Assembly (NCBI GenBank): GCA_022843925.1
Contig: JALHMS010000005.1
Location: 1-64,000 of the forward strand
Origin: Burkholderiales bacterium
GTDB taxonomy: Bacteria; Pseudomonadota; Gammaproteobacteria; Burkholderiales; Ga0077523
DNA: 64,000 nt
Direction of reading: 5' to 3'
Positions 33,002 through 42,296 of the stretch are shown piece after piece. The notes under the pieces were generated by a model that was not told the origin of the DNA, did not search any database, and saw only the letters and a program-made list of their open reading frames with translations. Every line of letters starts with the position of its first letter. Position 1 is the stretch's first letter. The translations under genes were made by a program, and so were the position numbers.

Positions 33002-35515
33002 ATGCCGTCCTCGTCGTTCGCCGCCATGCCCCTGTGGCTCGCACTGTTGCGCGGGCCGCTCCTCCAGCATCCCGCCCGGTTCGCGCTGTCGGTGCTCGCC
33101 ATCGCGCTCGGCGTCGCGCTGGGTCTTGCGGTGCGCGTGATCAACGCGTCGGCCGTCGACGAGTTCGCCGCCGCCTCCCGCGCACTCTCGGGCGAGGCGG
33201 ATCTCGTGGTGCGCGGCGCCCGCGAAGGCTTCGACGAGGCGCTCTATCCGGTGCTCGCGCGCACGCCGGGCGTGCGGCTCGCGAGTCCGGTGATCGAGGT
33301 CGACGCGCCGCTCGCCGATTCCCGCGAGGTGCTGCACGTCATGGGGATCGACCTCTTCCGCGCGCTTTCGCTCCAGCCGGGCCTGGTGGGCGAAGGCACC
33401 GACCGTCTCGATCTGCTGCGCCCCGACACCGTCTTCCTCTCGCCGATGGCCGCCGCGTCCCTCGGACTCTCCGTCGGGGGGACGCTCCGCGTGCAGGCCG
33501 GCGTCGCCGTGCGCGAACTGCGCGTCGTCGGCAGTGCCGGCGGGGACGCTGCGCGCGGTCGCTGGGCGATCATGGACATCGCCGCAGCGCAGACGCTCTT
33601 CGGGCGCGAAGGCCTCGTCTCCCGCGTGGATCTCCGGCTGGATCCGGAGACGGACGTGGCCACCGTGCTCGCCGCACTCGCCCTGCCCCCAGGCGTGGTG
33701 GCGGAGCGCCCCGACGCGGGCGCGCAGACGACCGCGAGGATGACGCGCGCGTATCGCGTGAACCTCGAAGTGCTCGCGCTGGTGGCCCTGTTCACCGGCG
33801 GGCTGCTGGTGCTGACGACGCAGGCGCTCGCCGTCGCCCAGCGGCGCGCGCAGATCGCGCTGCTGCGGGTCATCGGATTCACGCGTCGCCAGGTCGTGCT
33901 GCTGCTCGCCGCGGAAGGGTTGGTCGTGGGTATGCTGGGCGCACTGGCGGGGACGCTGATCGGGCTCGTCGCGGCCCGCCTCATCCTCGGCGCCTTCGGC
34001 GGCGACCTCGGCGCCGGCTTCTACGACGCAGCCTCGGCGCCGCTGCGCGTGGACGGTGGCGCCATCGCGCTCTTCGCCCTGCTGGGTGTCTGCGCGGCGT
34101 TGGCCGGCAGTCTGGCACCGGCGTTCGAGGTCGCGCGAGCTGCTCCCGCGCAGGCCCTGAAGAGCGGCGACGATCAGCGCGCGTTCTCGGCGCTGCGTCC
34201 CGCGTGGCCGGGGCTGCTCGCGATCGGGCTCGGCGTCGCGATGACGCGCCTGCCGCCGGTCGGCGGCCTGCCGGTCTTCGGGTATCTCGCCATCGTGGCG
34301 CTGCTGGGCGGCACCCTCGCGTTGCTGCCGAGGATCGCGCGACTCGTCGCGATCCGTCTGCCCATGACCGCCACCGACGCGGCGTCGCTCGCCGTCGCCC
34401 GGCTTCGCGCGTATCCGACCCAGGCCGCGCTCAGCGTCGCGGCGGTCGTGGCGGCGGTGAGTCTCGTGACCGCGATGGCGATCATGGTCGCGAGCTTCCG
34501 TCATTCGCTGGACGAGTGGCTCGGCGCGATGCTGCCGGCCGATCTGTACCTCCGCGCGGCGACCGATGGCGACGCCGCCTTCCTCTCACCGGAACTCCAG
34601 CAGGCGATCCGTGCGACGCCCGGCCTTGATCGCGTCGAGTTCCTGCGCTGGCAGCAGGTGCTGACGGATCCGGCCCTGCCGCGCACGACCGTGCTCGCGC
34701 GGGACGGTGTCGCGGGCGATGCGGCGTTGCGACTTCCACTCGTATCGGGGCCGGTGGCAGGCCCGAAGGATCTCCCGGAGGCGTGGCTGTCCGAGCCCGC
34801 CTCGACGCTTCTGAACCGCGTACCCGGTGACCGTCTGACGCTGCCGCTCGACGGGCGCGCACACGTGTTCCACGTCGCCGGGATCTGGCGCGACTACGCG
34901 CGGCAGAACGGCGCGGTACTCGTCGATCGCGACGTGTATCGGCGCCTCACGGGCGATGCAACGGCGAACGATGCCGGGCTGTGGATGGCCCCGGGCGTCG
35001 GCGCGGGCGAGATCATCGAGGCGATCCGCCGGCTGCCGGGCGTGGATCGCATGGTCTTCTCGACACCGCTCGACATCCGCGCGCTGTCGCTCTCGATCTT
35101 CGACCGGACGTTCGCCGTGACCTATGCGCTGGAGGCGGCGGCCGTCGTGATCGGACTGCTGGGTCTTTCGAGCGCGATCGGCGGGCAGGTGATCTCACGG
35201 CGCCGCGAGTTCGGAATGCTGCGACACCTCGGCGTGACGCGCCGGCAGATCGCGACGATGCTCGCGGCCGAGGGGCTGACCGCGACGGCGGCGGGATTGC
35301 TGGTGGGCTACGGGCTCGGCTTCGCGATCGGGCTGGTGCTGATCCACGTGGTGAACCGGCAGTCGTTCCACTGGGGGATGGAACTGCAGATGCCGTGGAG
35401 CACGCTGGCGATCTTCGGGATCGCGATGCTCGCGTCTGCGGCGATCACGTCCGTGGTGAGCGGACGACGGGCACTCGCGACGGACGCGGTGCGGGCGGTG
35501 CGGGAGGATTGGTGA
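33002..35515 (+). CDS. ABC transporter permease, FtsX type with two FtsX domains
   Basis: This 837-residue protein has the YbbP-like layout. One N-terminal helix (FALSVLAIALGVALGLAV) and a periplasmic domain lead into a first FtsX block (VNLEVLALVALFTGGLLVLT, QIALLRVIGFTRRQV). A second set repeats the arrangement, ending in EFGMLRHLGVTRRQIATML and AITSVVSGRRALATDAVRAV. Such permeases pair with a LolD/YbbA-type ATPase for lipoprotein, lipid or peptide handling. The ATPase at 29521 is the obvious partner, although glgP lies between them. The start at 33002 is used; Met9 is an alternative. A REP-like inverted pair follows the stop. Confidence 0.88.
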   Translation: MPSSSFAAMPLWLALLRGPLLQHPARFALSVLAIALGVALGLAVRVINASAVDEFAAASRALSGEADLVVRGAREGFDEALYPVLARTPGVRLASPVIEVDAPLADSREVLHVMGIDLFRALSLQPGLVGEGTDRLDLLRPDTVFLSPMAAASLGLSVGGTLRVQAGVAVRELRVVGSAGGDAARGRWAIMDIAAAQTLFGREGLVSRVDLRLDPETDVATVLAALALPPGVVAERPDAGAQTTARMTRAYRVNLEVLALVALFTGGLLVLTTQALAVAQRRAQIALLRVIGFTRRQVVLLLAAEGLVVGMLGALAGTLIGLVAARLILGAFGGDLGAGFYDAASAPLRVDGGAIALFALLGVCAALAGSLAPAFEVARAAPAQALKSGDDQRAFSALRPAWPGLLAIGLGVAMTRLPPVGGLPVFGYLAIVALLGGTLALLPRIARLVAIRLPMTATDAASLAVARLRAYPTQAALSVAAVVAAVSLVTAMAIMVASFRHSLDEWLGAMLPADLYLRAATDGDAAFLSPELQQAIRATPGLDRVEFLRWQQVLTDPALPRTTVLARDGVAGDAALRLPLVSGPVAGPKDLPEAWLSEPASTLLNRVPGDRLTLPLDGRAHVFHVAGIWRDYARQNGAVLVDRDVYRRLTGDATANDAGLWMAPGVGAGEIIEAIRRLPGVDRMVFSTPLDIRALSLSIFDRTFAVTYALEAAAVVIGLLGLSSAIGGQVISRRREFGMLRHLGVTRRQIATMLAAEGLTATAAGLLVGYGLGFAIGLVLIHVVNRQSFHWGMELQMPWSTLAIFGIAMLASAAITSVVSGRRALATDAVRAVREDW

Positions 35516-35530
35516 GGGGCGGTTGGTGGT

Positions 35531-35616
35531 GTGGGTCGGGCTTCAGCCCGACGCGGCGTCTGAATTGGCACCGCGACGAATCCTGGAGCCAGGGCGTCGG
35601 GCGTAGCCCGACCCAC
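35531..35616. repeat. BIME-like inverted pair of REP palindromes
   Basis: Two copies of the palindrome found at 1-629 and 17195-18060 face each other: gtgggtcgggcttcagcccg at the left and the mirror cgtagcccgacccac at the right, with about 40 bp between. They lie between the converging ABC permease and valS genes and could also end transcription from both sides. Confidence 0.85.
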
Positions 35617-35627
35617 GCCACTACCAC

Positions 35628-38429
35628 CTACCCCGACAGCTTCGCCAGCTGCGGCTTCAGCCGCGCGAGCGTCGCTTCGAATCCTGCGAGGCGTTCACGC
35701 TCCTGCTCCACCACCTTCGCCGGCGCGCGGGCCACGAACGATTCGTTGCCGAGCTTCGCCTGCGCCTTCGTGATTTCGCCTTCGAGCCGCGCGATCTCCT
35801 TGCCGAGGCGCTCGCGTTCCGCTGCGACATCGACCTCCACGTGCAGCATCAGGCGGACTTCGCCCACCACCGCGACCGGCGCGTCGGCATCCGGCAGGTT
35901 GGCTTCGAGCTTGGTGTCCGACAGACGGGCGAGCGCGCGCAGGTAGGGGAAGTGCGGTTCGATCTGGGCCGTTTCACCGGCGGCGATGAGCGGGATGCGT
36001 TCACCGGGCCCGATGTTCATCTCGCCGCGCAGGTTCCGGCAGGCGTCGACCAGTGACTTCAGTTGGGTGACGTGGGCCTCGGCGGCAGCGTCGATCTTCT
36101 CGGGCTGGCTCTTCGGGAACGGCGCGATGCTGATGCTCTCGCCGGTCTTGCCGGCGAGCGGCGCGACGGAGTGCCACAGCTCCTCGGTGATGAATGGGAT
36201 CACCGGATGCGCGAGCCGCAGCACGGCTTCGAGCACGCGCACGAGCGTGCGGCGCGTGCCGCGCTGCTGCGCCTCGTCGCCGCTCTGCAACTGCACCTTC
36301 GCGAGTTCCACGTACCAGTCGCAGTACTCGTCCCACACGAAGCGGTAGACGGCGGTGGCGACGTTGTCGAGGCGGTACTCCGCGAAGCCCTTCGCGACTT
36401 CCGCTTCGGTGCGCTGGAGCAGACTGACGATCCAGCGGTCCACCGGCGAGAGTTCTACCGGCAGCGACTCGTCGACGCCGCAGTCCTTGCCCTCGGTGTT
36501 CATCAGCACGAAGCGCGTGGCGTTCCACAGCTTGTTGCAGAAGTTGCGATAGCCCTCGCAGCGCTTCAGGTCGAAGTTGATGTTGCGGCCGAGCGTCGCG
36601 TAGGCGGCCATCGTGAAGCGCAGCGCGTCGGTGCCGAACGCGGGGATGCCGTCGGGGAACTCGCGGCGGGTCTTCGCTTCGATGCGCGGGGCGTCTTCCG
36701 GCTTGCGGAGGCCGGTGGTGCGCTTGACCAGCAGCTGGTCGAGGGCGATGCCGTCGATGAGGTCCACGGGGTCCAGCGTGTTGCCTTCGGACTTCGACAT
36801 CTTCTTGCCTTCCGCGTCGCGGATGAGGCCGTGGATGTACACGTCGCGGAACGGCACGCGGCCCGTGAAGTGCGTCGTCATCATGATCATCCGGGCGACC
36901 CAGAAGAAGATGATGTCGAAGCCGGTGACGAGCACGGTCGACGGCAGGTAGAGGTCGTACGCGGAGACGTCATCGCCTTCGGGCTCGGGCCAGCCGAGCG
37001 TGGAGTGGCACACCAGCGCCGACGAGAACCACGTGTCGAGGACGTCCTCGTCGCGCGTGACCGCGGCGCCACCGGCCTGGGCCTTCGCCTCCTCCTCGGT
37101 GCGCGCGACATAGACGCGGCCCTCGGCGTCGTACCACGCGGGGATCCGGTGTCCCCACCAGAGCTGCCGCGAGATGCACCAGTCCTGGATGTTCGCGAGC
37201 CACTGGTTGTACGTGTTGACCCAGTTCTCGGGGTGGAACTTCACGTCGCCGCGGGCGACGACGTCGATGGCCACCTCGGCGATGGAGCGGCCCGGATGCA
37301 TCGCATCGGCGGGCGCCGGCTTCGTCATCGCGACGAACCACTGGTCGGTGAGCATCGGCTCCACGGCGGCCCCGGTCCGGGCGCAGCGCGGGACCATCAT
37401 CTTGTGCGGCTTGGCGGCCACCAGCAGGCCGAGCGCTTCGAGGTCGGCGACGATGCGCTTGCGGGCGTCGTAGCGGTCGAGGCCGCGGTACTTCTCGGGG
37501 CCGTTCTCGTTGATCTTCGCGTCGAGCGTGAGGACGTTGATCTGCGCGAGCGCATGGCGCTGGCCCACGGCGTAGTCGTTGAAGTCGTGTGCCGGCGTGA
37601 TCTTCACGCAGCCCGTGCCGAACTCGCGATCGACGTAGTCGTCGGCGATGATCGGAATCGTGCGGCCGCACAGCGGCAGCGTGAGCTGTTTGCCGACGAG
37701 GTGCCGGTAGCGCTCGTCCTCCGGATGCACGGCGACGGCGGAGTCACCCAACAAGGTCTCCGGCCGCGTGGTCGCGACGACGAGACCCTTCACATCGCCC
37801 ACGGGCCCGTCGGCGAACGGGTAGAGGATCTCCCAGATCCGGCCGTCCTCCTCCTCGCTCTCCACTTCGAGGTCCGAGACGGCGCTCTGGAGGACGGGGT
37901 CCCAGTTCACGAGCCGCTTGCCGCGGTAGATGAGGCCCTGCTCGTGGAGGCGCACGAAGGTCTCGGTGACCACCTTCGAGAGCTTCGCGTCCATCGTGAA
38001 GTATTCGCGGCCCCAGTCGCAGGAGTCGCCGATGCGACGCATCTGACCGGTGATCGTCGAGCCCGACTGCTCCTTCCACGCCCACACCTTCTCGGTGAAG
38101 GCCTCGCGCCCCATCTCGCGCCGCACGAGGCCCTGGGCCTCCAGCTGACGCTCCACGACGATCTGCGTCGCGATGCCTGCATGGTCGGTGCCGGGCAGCC
38201 ACAGCGTGTTGTACCCGGCCATGCGGTGGTAGCGGGTGAGCGCATCCATGATGGTCTGGTTGAACGCGTGCCCCATGTGCAGGGTGCCCGTGACGTTCGG
38301 CGGAGGCAGTTGCACGCAGAAGGCGGGCTTCGACCGGTCGGTGCCGGCGGTGAAGTAGCCCTTCGATTCCCAGAACGGGTACCACCGGCGCTCGATCTCG
38401 GCCGGTTCGAAACTCTTCGGAAGGTCCAT
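35628..38429 (-). CDS. valS: Valyl-tRNA synthetase
   Basis: The 933-residue class I synthetase charges tRNA-Val with valine. The HIGH motif is HMGH at 51-54 in [13 protein letters not shown], and the KMSKS motif is at 543-547 in [15 protein letters not shown]. The editing domain, with [19 protein letters not shown], lies between them. The C-terminal anticodon-binding domain is followed by a coiled-coil arm, about the last 65 residues ([21 protein letters not shown] region), as usual for ValS. It is the last gene of a pepA-holC-DUF2486-like-valS series on the minus strand, an order known from Betaproteobacteria. It converges on the ABC permease gene across a REP-like pair. Confidence 0.97.
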   Translation of the reverse strand: MDLPKSFEPAEIERRWYPFWESKGYFTAGTDRSKPAFCVQLPPPNVTGTLHMGHAFNQTIMDALTRYHRMAGYNTLWLPGTDHAGIATQIVVERQLEAQGLVRREMGREAFTEKVWAWKEQSGSTITGQMRRIGDSCDWGREYFTMDAKLSKVVTETFVRLHEQGLIYRGKRLVNWDPVLQSAVSDLEVESEEEDGRIWEILYPFADGPVGDVKGLVVATTRPETLLGDSAVAVHPEDERYRHLVGKQLTLPLCGRTIPIIADDYVDREFGTGCVKITPAHDFNDYAVGQRHALAQINVLTLDAKINENGPEKYRGLDRYDARKRIVADLEALGLLVAAKPHKMMVPRCARTGAAVEPMLTDQWFVAMTKPAPADAMHPGRSIAEVAIDVVARGDVKFHPENWVNTYNQWLANIQDWCISRQLWWGHRIPAWYDAEGRVYVARTEEEAKAQAGGAAVTRDEDVLDTWFSSALVCHSTLGWPEPEGDDVSAYDLYLPSTVLVTGFDIIFFWVARMIMMTTHFTGRVPFRDVYIHGLIRDAEGKKMSKSEGNTLDPVDLIDGIALDQLLVKRTTGLRKPEDAPRIEAKTRREFPDGIPAFGTDALRFTMAAYATLGRNINFDLKRCEGYRNFCNKLWNATRFVLMNTEGKDCGVDESLPVELSPVDRWIVSLLQRTEAEVAKGFAEYRLDNVATAVYRFVWDEYCDWYVELAKVQLQSGDEAQQRGTRRTLVRVLEAVLRLAHPVIPFITEELWHSVAPLAGKTGESISIAPFPKSQPEKIDAAAEAHVTQLKSLVDACRNLRGEMNIGPGERIPLIAAGETAQIEPHFPYLRALARLSDTKLEANLPDADAPVAVVGEVRLMLHVEVDVAAERERLGKEIARLEGEITKAQAKLGNESFVARAPAKVVEQERERLAGFEATLARLKPQLAKLSG

Positions 38430-38492
38430 GGCGGGGCTGGGTGAGGCGGGAAAGCGGGCGATTATGCGGGAAACCGGGGCGCAGCCCGGAGA

Positions 38493-39065
38493 TCAGCGTT
38501 CGGGCGGTGCGGCTCCGGGCTCCGCAGAATCACCGTCGGGGGATGCCTCGGCCGCGAGAGGCAGGCGGAGATTGCGCACTTGCTGGTGCAGCGTCTCCTC
38601 GATGGTCTCCCGCACGAGCTGCCGGAGGCTGCCCTTGATCTCGGTGGCCACCTGGGCGAGCGCATGGTCGAGCGAGACGGCGAGTTCGGGCATCACGCGA
38701 CGCTCCAGGAGCGTACCCACCTCGTGGTCCAGGCGGTCGCCGAGGCGGCGGTAGACCTCGCGTTCGAGATCGTCGACGTTCGGCAGCGGGAGATCGTCCG
38801 CCCTGTCGGGTGGGGGCGGCGGGGCGGGGCGGACGGTGACAGGGCCCAGGCTCACGACGTCCGTCAGGATCGGGATCTCGCCCGGGGGAGACGGTGCGCG
38901 CACCGGGGCGACCGGTTGCGGCGCGGTCGGGACGACCGGAGCCACGAAGGTGGGCACCGACACCGCGGGCCGCAGCCGGGCCATCAGGGAATCGACGCTT
39001 CCGAGCACCGCGTCGTGGTCGTCTGCGGCGTCGTCACTGTCGACGGGAGGCTGGGTGTCGGGCAT
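38493..39065 (-). CDS. DUF2486-like protein of unknown function
   Basis: The 190-residue protein has a disordered, proline-rich N-terminal half with the short conserved block EIPILTDVV. Its C-terminal half is helical and charged (YRRLGDRLDHEVGTLLERRV, IKGSLRQLVRETIEETLHQQVRN). The EIPxLTDVV block and the place between holC and valS match a family annotated DUF2486 in Burkholderia-type genomes, where it has no assigned role. I see no signal peptide or membrane helix. The ATG at 39065 lies 4 bp after the holC stop, so the two are probably co-translated. Family assignment is from memory of context and motif. Confidence 0.7.
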   Translation of the reverse strand: MPDTQPPVDSDDAADDHDAVLGSVDSLMARLRPAVSVPTFVAPVVPTAPQPVAPVRAPSPPGEIPILTDVVSLGPVTVRPAPPPPPDRADDLPLPNVDDLEREVYRRLGDRLDHEVGTLLERRVMPELAVSLDHALAQVATEIKGSLRQLVRETIEETLHQQVRNLRLPLAAEASPDGDSAEPGAAPPER

Positions 39066-39069
39066 CGGG

Positions 39070-39501
39070 TCACCCGGGGGCCGTCTGGCCGAGATCGTGG
39101 AGGGTGATGTCGTAGCCCCGGTCGCGATAGAACCGATAGCGGACCCGGCCGGCCCGCGTGTCTTCTTCATCCTGTCCGACGATCTCGATCACGCGCTGGA
39201 AGCGGCTGAAGATGTCCGGTGTGTCGGGTCGGAGGTTCAGCAGCAGGTCGTCGCGTTCCACCGCGCCCGGATCGTGATCGACGACGATCGGCGTCACCGC
39301 CGCGAGGCGATGGCCGGCCCGCACATGGGGCAGGAAACCCACCGGTGGGTGGGTCCAGAGCAGGCGGTCCATGCGTTCCGTGGCCTCCGCGTCGGCCGTG
39401 AGCACGAGTACCCGCATCCGCCGCGCAACCGCCTTCCCGCACAGCGTGCAGGCGGTCTGGAGGCGGTCGGCGACCTTCGTGTAGAAGTCGATGCGGGTCA
39501 T
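39070..39501 (-). CDS. holC: DNA polymerase III chi subunit
   Basis: The 143-residue protein matches HolC, which links the clamp loader to single-strand-binding protein during replication. It opens with TRIDFYTKVADRLQTACTL, and the conserved middle block RMDRLLWTHPPVGFLPHV is typical. The C-terminal YRFYRDRGYDITLHDL is the usual end. It lies 34 bp after pepA and 4 bp before the DUF2486-like gene, all on the minus strand. The pepA-holC-valS linkage is also seen in Gammaproteobacteria, which supports the call. The start ATG directly precedes conserved sequence. Confidence 0.9.
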   Translation of the reverse strand: MTRIDFYTKVADRLQTACTLCGKAVARRMRVLVLTADAEATERMDRLLWTHPPVGFLPHVRAGHRLAAVTPIVVDHDPGAVERDDLLLNLRPDTPDIFSRFQRVIEIVGQDEEDTRAGRVRYRFYRDRGYDITLHDLGQTAPG

Positions 39502-39535
39502 GGTCGGGTCGCGGCGGGAGCGGGAGGCGAGCGCT

Positions 39536-41023
39536 TCAGCGTTGCGTCCGGCGGATCAGGAACTCCGTCAGCAGCGGCACCGGGCGCCCGGTGGAGCCCT
39601 TCTCGCGCCCGGACTTCCACGCGATGCCGGCGATGTCGAGGTGGGCCCACGGGTACTTCTTCGCATAGCGCGCGAGGAAGCAGGCTGCCGTCACGCTGCC
39701 CGCCGGACGGCCGCCGATGTTCGCCATGTCGGCGAAGTTGCTCTTCAACTGCTCCTGGTAGTCGTCCCACAGCGGCATGCGCCACACGCGGTCCCACGAG
39801 GCGTGACCGGCGTCTTCCAGCGCCTTCGCGAGGTCATCGCGGTTCGCGTACATGCCCGTGGCCACGTTGCCCAGCGCGACGACGCAGGCGCCTGTGAGCG
39901 TCGCGATGTCGACCACCGCGGCGGGGTCGTAGCGCTCGGCGTAGGTGAGGGCGTCGCACAGGATGAGGCGGCCTTCGGCGTCGGTGTTGAGGATCTCGAT
40001 CGTCTGGCCGGACATCGAGGTGACGATGTCACCCGGCTTGATCGCCGTGCCGCTCGGCATGTTCTCGCACGTCGGGATCAGGCCCACGAGGTTGACCGGC
40101 AGTGCCATGCCGACCACCGCGCGGAAGGTGCCAAGGACGCTGCCGGCGCCGGACATGTCGTACTTCATCTCGTCCATGCCCTCGCCGGGCTTCAGCGAGA
40201 TGCCGCCCGTGTCGAACGTGATGCCCTTGCCGACGAGCACCACGGGCTTTTCCTTCTTGGTGCCGCCCGAGTACTCCATCACGATGAACTTCGGTGGCTC
40301 GGCCGTGCCCTTGGTGACGGAGAGGAAGGACCCCATGCCGAGCTTGAGTATGTCCTTGTACTCCAGCACGGTGACCTTGAACTTGTGCGCCTTGCCCAGA
40401 TCGCGTGCCGTCGATGCGAGGTAGCCCGGTGTGCAGACGTTGCTGGGAAGGTTGCCGAGATCCTTGGCGAGCGCCACGCCCGCCGCGAGCGCCGTGCCCT
40501 GCTGGAGGGCGCGTTCCTCCGCGGCCGTCGGGCGGGAGGACACGCCCAGCGCGAGCTTGGCGAGACCGCCCCGCGCCGGTTCCTTGATGCTCTTCAGGCT
40601 GTCGAAGCGATAGGCGCATTCCGCCGCGACCTCGACCGCGTGGCGCGTGCGATCGGTGACGCTGGTGCCGTCGACTTCCCACTCGGTGCAATAGATCAAC
40701 GCTTCCCGGGCGCCACCACTGCCGGCGGCGCGGACCGCGGCGGAAACGGCATCGCGATAGCCCTTCAGGGTGAGACTGCCGGCGGCGCCGAGGCCGACGA
40801 CGACGACGCGCGTGGCAGCGATGCCGTCCACTGCGTGGAGGAGGGTGCACGAGCCGGCCTTCGCGGGAAGATCGTCGCGCTTCGCGAGCTGCGTGAGGTA
40901 TCCGGAGGAGGCCTTGTCGAGCGCCTGACCGGCGGGCGAGAACTTGCCGCCCTCTTGAAGCCCCACGATGACGCAGGCGCTACGCGCACGTTCCGGCTGG
41001 CTCTGCTTCAGGCTGAATTCCAC
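39536..41023 (-). CDS. pepA: Leucyl aminopeptidase (M17)
   Basis: The 495-residue enzyme is a dizinc/manganese M17 aminopeptidase that releases N-terminal residues; in E. coli it also binds DNA. The family signature NTDAEGRL is at 346-353, and the metal- and substrate-binding region VLVGKGITFDTGGISLKPG is upstream of it. The N-terminal half, MEFSLKQSQPERARSACV, is the variable hexamer-forming domain. The gene heads the pepA-holC-DUF2486-like-valS series and is divergent from lptF across 190 bp that hold a 15-bp tandem repeat array. The start at 41023 follows an AGGAGAG-type ribosome site. Confidence 0.96.
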   Translation of the reverse strand: MEFSLKQSQPERARSACVIVGLQEGGKFSPAGQALDKASSGYLTQLAKRDDLPAKAGSCTLLHAVDGIAATRVVVVGLGAAGSLTLKGYRDAVSAAVRAAGSGGAREALIYCTEWEVDGTSVTDRTRHAVEVAAECAYRFDSLKSIKEPARGGLAKLALGVSSRPTAAEERALQQGTALAAGVALAKDLGNLPSNVCTPGYLASTARDLGKAHKFKVTVLEYKDILKLGMGSFLSVTKGTAEPPKFIVMEYSGGTKKEKPVVLVGKGITFDTGGISLKPGEGMDEMKYDMSGAGSVLGTFRAVVGMALPVNLVGLIPTCENMPSGTAIKPGDIVTSMSGQTIEILNTDAEGRLILCDALTYAERYDPAAVVDIATLTGACVVALGNVATGMYANRDDLAKALEDAGHASWDRVWRMPLWDDYQEQLKSNFADMANIGGRPAGSVTAACFLARYAKKYPWAHLDIAGIAWKSGREKGSTGRPVPLLTEFLIRRTQR

Positions 41024-41045
41024 GGACTCTCCTGTTAGTATCGAT

Positions 41046-41150
41046 TGAGGTGCTGTCGAATGATGTGGTGGCGCGTGATGTACTTCCGCACGAGGTACTT
41101 CCGCATGATGTACTACTGAATCACGTGCTGCCGAATGAAGTGATACCGAC
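41046..41150. repeat. Seven 15-bp degenerate tandem repeats between pepA and lptF
   Basis: Consecutive 15-bp units begin at 41046, 41061, 41076, 41091, 41106, 41121 and 41136, with consensus near TGATGTACTNCCGAA. The third and fourth are most alike. The array fills most of the divergent pepA/lptF gap. Because 15 is a multiple of three, one plus-strand frame stays open through all units, reads as a five-residue pattern (DVLPH, EVLPH, DVLLN, HVLPN, EVIPT) and ends in a TGA overlapping the lptF GTG. That frame has no ATG or obvious ribosome site, so I do not call it a gene. Confidence 0.8.
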
Positions 41151-41213
41151 TGACGCTGCGGGGGGTGAGCGCCCGAAAATTATCCCCGCCCGATCCGAGA
41201 AAAGTCAAAAGCC

Positions 41214-42296
41214 GTGATCTTCCAGCGGTCCCTCCTGCGAGAGTTCGCGAACACCGGTCTCGTGGTGTTCGTGGTCCTGCTGATGATCACGATCACCACC
41301 CAGCTCATCCGCATGCTGGGCTGGGCCGCACAGGGCGTCATCCCGCCCGACGGCGTGCTGATCCTGCTGGGCCTCGCTGCGTTGCGTTATACCCCGATCC
41401 TGCTTTCCCTCACCGTTTTCATTGCGGTGCTGATGGCGCTCACCCGCAGCTATCGCGATTCCGAGATGGTGGTGTGGTTCGCCTCCGGCCGCAGCCTGCT
41501 CTCGTGGATCCGTCCCGTCCTCACCTTCGCACTGCCTCTCGTGTTCACGATCGGACTGTTGTCCTTCGCGCTGTCGCCCTGGGCCGTGCAGAAGTCCGAG
41601 GAGTTCCGGCAGCAGCTGGAGAGCCGTGACGACGTCTCGGCCGTGTCGCCCGGCGTGTTCAAGGAATCGAAGCAGGCCGACCGCGTCTATTTCGTCGAGA
41701 AGCTCACGACCGATCTTTCCATGGTGGCGAACATCTTCGTGCACTCCAAGCAGAACGGCCGCGACGGCGTGATGGTGGCGGAACGGGGTTTCTCCGAGAC
41801 CGCGGAGAACGGCGATCGATTCCTGGTGCTCCAGAACGGTCGCCGCTACGAAGGTGAGCCCGGTTCGGCCGAGTATCGCGTCACCGAGTTCGAGCGCTAC
41901 GCCCTGCGCATCGAGGCGAAGGAGGCGGGCAAGCTCATGACATCGATCAGCGCCGTGCCGTCCCTCGATCTGCTGCGCGATCCCACGCGCGAGCATCAGG
42001 CGGAACTCATCTGGCGCACCGGCATTCCGCTCTCGGCCCTCGTGCTGTCGCTGCTAGCGGTGCCCATGAGCTTCGTGAATCCGCGCGCCGGAAGGTCGCT
42101 CAATCTGGTGCTCGCGGTGCTGCTCTACATGGTCTACAGCAATCTGCTGTCGATCTTCCAGTCGTGGGTCGGGCAGGGCCGCGTCGTGCCTGCCGTCGGC
42201 TGGCTCACCGTGCACGGACTCATGCTCGGCCTGCTCGCGTTCATGCTCTGGCGCCGGATGTCGGTCGTGCCGCTCGTTCGCTGGCGACGCGGATGA
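41214..42296 (+). CDS. lptF: LPS export permease LptF
   Basis: The 360-residue protein is one of two permeases of the LptB2FG complex, which extracts lipopolysaccharide from the inner membrane. It opens with IFQRSLLREFANTG, the usual LptF N-terminus. Three N-terminal helices follow, then a periplasmic beta-jellyroll domain (about 125-255) and three C-terminal helices (including LSALVLSLLAVPMSFVNPRAGRS). The start is a GTG at 41214, immediately before the conserved N-terminus. Its stop overlaps the lptG start (ATGA). It is divergent from pepA, a common arrangement in Proteobacteria. Confidence 0.93.
   Translation: MIFQRSLLREFANTGLVVFVVLLMITITTQLIRMLGWAAQGVIPPDGVLILLGLAALRYTPILLSLTVFIAVLMALTRSYRDSEMVVWFASGRSLLSWIRPVLTFALPLVFTIGLLSFALSPWAVQKSEEFRQQLESRDDVSAVSPGVFKESKQADRVYFVEKLTTDLSMVANIFVHSKQNGRDGVMVAERGFSETAENGDRFLVLQNGRRYEGEPGSAEYRVTEFERYALRIEAKEAGKLMTSISAVPSLDLLRDPTREHQAELIWRTGIPLSALVLSLLAVPMSFVNPRAGRSLNLVLAVLLYMVYSNLLSIFQSWVGQGRVVPAVGWLTVHGLMLGLLAFMLWRRMSVVPLVRWRRG

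Noticed and set aside
41032-41217. Small coding gene made of pentapeptide repeats before lptF
   Set aside because: There is no ATG and no ribosome-binding site, and the frame may be open only because the repeat unit is a multiple of three; it is kept as a finding, not as a gene.
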